A stretch of DNA of 7,860 nt from an uncultured Collinsella sp. (GTDB lineage Bacteria > Actinomycetota > Coriobacteriia > Coriobacteriales > Coriobacteriaceae). The notes beneath the pieces were generated by a model. It did not search any database and was not told where the DNA came from. It saw only the letters and a program-made list of their open reading frames with translations. A program made the translations under genes and the position numbers. This document shows, piece after piece, positions 6,597-7,860 of this stretch (position 1 is the first letter of the stretch; each line of letters begins with the position of its first letter). The DNA lies in assembly GCA_902491135.1 (NCBI GenBank), contig CABUGR010000039.1, forward strand, positions 1 through 7,860, written 5' to 3'.

Positions 6597-7860
6597 ATGG
6601 AGACGAACGTTATCTGGCGCAACGCGCGCGCGGCGGTTATCGAGCTTGACGACGGCGGTTACTTTACCTGCGCCGATACGTGGGAGATCTTTGTCAACGA
6701 CGAGCCCGCCGGTACCACGAATACGGTCGAGACCTATGTCGACGGCCTGATCCCCGGCAAGCGCAACCTGGTTCGTTTTGTTTGTGGCGAGCGTGAGCTG
6801 AGCGTAGGTGTCACCACGCCGGCTGAGCCCTTTACCATCAACGTTCGCGACTGTGGCGCCAAGGGCGATGCCGAGCATGATGACACCACCAACATCCAGG
6901 CTGCCATCATGGCCTGCCCCAAGGGTGGCCGCGTGCTGATCCCCGCCGGTAGTTATCGCATCAAGTCTCTCTTCCTTAAGAGCAATATCAACATCGAGCT
7001 CGCCGAGGGAGCGGTGCTGCTGGCCCGCCACGATCGTGCCGCGCTTGCCTACATTCCGGGAACGGTCACGGGCAACGAGGGCGCCGGTTATGCCGGTACC
7101 GATATGCTGCCCCTGGGCCGCTGGGAGGGGGAGAGCTTCTCGACCTACTGTTCTGCCTTTACGGGTCTGGGCGTGCACGACGTGTGCATCTATGGTCGCG
7201 GCGCGATTGACGGTCAGACCGATTTTGCCGAGGACAACTGGTGGAACAAGGACTTTAAGAACATCTTTCGCCCGGAGGAGGGCCGCGAGGTCGCCCGTCC
7301 GCGCATGATCTTCCTGTCCGAGTGCCAAAACGTGAGCCTTGCCGGCTTCACCGTCCGCAACAGCCCGGCGTGGAACATCCACCCCATCCTGTGCGAGTAC
7401 GTCGATGCGCTCTGCCTGTCCATCGAGGGTCCCAAGAACTCCCACAACACCGACGGCTTCGATCCCGAGAGCTGCGGTTTTGTTCGCATCCTTGGTTGTC
7501 AGTTCTCAGTGGGTGACGACTGCATCGCCGTCAAGAGCGGCAAGCTGGGCATTGAGCCCGAGCTTCGTCCCGCCACGCACGACGTGCTGATCTCTCACTG
7601 CTACATGCACGATGGTCACGGCGCCGTGGTCCTGGGTTCAGAGGCTGCCGGCGGCATCAAGGACCTTACCGTGAGCAAGTGCCTCTTTGAGCGCACCGAC
7701 CGCGGCCTGCGCGTCAAGACCCGCCGCGGGCGCGGCAAGGATGCCGTCAACGAGGGCATTACCTTTGAGCACATTCGCATGGATGAGGTGCTCACGCCCT
7801 TCGTGGTCAACTCCTTCTACTTCTGCGACAAGGACGGCAAGACCGATTACGTGCAGTCTC
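6597..7860 (+). CDS. GH28 polygalacturonase (probable intracellular exo-type), 3' end outside window
   Basis: Glycoside hydrolase family 28 enzymes cut alpha-1,4 bonds between galacturonate units of pectin by an inverting mechanism. From the ATG at 6597, 421 codons are visible and the frame is open at the right edge. GAGGGAG (6584-6590) lies six bases before the start. Residues 1-80 look like a small beta-rich, fibronectin-III-like N-terminal domain. The right-handed beta-helix begins near INVRDCGAKGD (81-91), the usual entry to pectinase folds. All family catalytic blocks are present: NTDG (284-287), GDD (306-308), GHG (340-342) and R-V-K (372-374, the RIK position). The acidic residues are Asp286, Asp307 and Asp308. 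No signal peptide or hydrophobic N-terminus is seen, so the enzyme should stay in the cytoplasm and act on imported oligogalacturonides. An exo mode is inferred from this and from resemblance to bacterial exo-polygalacturonases with an N-terminal domain. Terminal residues are missing. Confidence 0.93.
   Translation, partial: METNVIWRNARAAVIELDDGGYFTCADTWEIFVNDEPAGTTNTVETYVDGLIPGKRNLVRFVCGERELSVGVTTPAEPFTINVRDCGAKGDAEHDDTTNIQAAIMACPKGGRVLIPAGSYRIKSLFLKSNINIELAEGAVLLARHDRAALAYIPGTVTGNEGAGYAGTDMLPLGRWEGESFSTYCSAFTGLGVHDVCIYGRGAIDGQTDFAEDNWWNKDFKNIFRPEEGREVARPRMIFLSECQNVSLAGFTVRNSPAWNIHPILCEYVDALCLSIEGPKNSHNTDGFDPESCGFVRILGCQFSVGDDCIAVKSGKLGIEPELRPATHDVLISHCYMHDGHGAVVLGSEAAGGIKDLTVSKCLFERTDRGLRVKTRRGRGKDAVNEGITFEHIRMDEVLTPFVVNSFYFCDKDGKTDYVQS

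Noticed and set aside
6605..6612. A further operator-like AACGTT inside the start of the GH28 gene
   Set aside because: Only the six-base core is shared, without the CACC flank. It is coding sequence and such a short match is expected by chance.
5621..7445. Two minus-strand open frames of over 300 codons (5621-6538 and 6501-7445)
   Set aside because: They mirror the transporter and GH28 genes, run through a strong plus-strand terminator and have low-complexity Gly/Val/Asp-rich translations typical of shadows.

Overview
The window is a high-GC stretch (roughly 60% G+C by eye) with all genes on the + strand. It encodes an almost complete route for using D-galacturonate, the main sugar of pectin. 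Codon choice is strongly biased towards GCC, GGC, GAG, AAG and CTG. The mix of full-length UxaA, UxaB and UxaC with a GPH-type transporter and a leaderless GH28 enzyme suggests a gut anaerobe of the Actinomycetota, such as a Coriobacteriia/Collinsella-like organism. That placement is inference from overall appearance; there is no rRNA or other marker gene here.

Layout. Positions 3-1394 hold uxaC (uronate isomerase), whose first codons lie before the window. After an 87-base gap with a GC-rich hairpin and a short T-run comes uxaB (tagaturonate reductase, 1482-2996). An 81-base gap with a perfect 10-bp hairpin precedes uxaA (altronate dehydratase, 3078-4562). A strong intrinsic terminator (4598-4630) closes this unit. 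A 355-base non-coding region then carries three copies of an ACGTTCACC motif. One copy is a perfect 12-bp palindrome of the kind bound by LacI-family repressors, and two copies are placed over a plausible promoter. This region drives a GPH-family sugar:cation symporter gene (4918-6481). As given, that gene is broken in the middle by a frameshift at a CTGC tandem repeat. A second strong terminator (6505-6548) follows, then a GH28 polygalacturonase gene (from 6597) that runs off the right edge with its catalytic motifs intact.

How it fits together. The GPH symporter would import galacturonate or short oligogalacturonides. The GH28 enzyme has no signal peptide and would cut oligogalacturonides to galacturonate inside the cell. 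UxaC then gives tagaturonate, UxaB gives altronate and UxaA gives 2-keto-3-deoxygluconate. The next steps (KDG kinase and KDPG aldolase) and the presumed LacI-type regulator are not in the window.

The most notable points are the repeat-associated frameshift in the transporter and the operator cluster in front of it. The pathway itself is well known.
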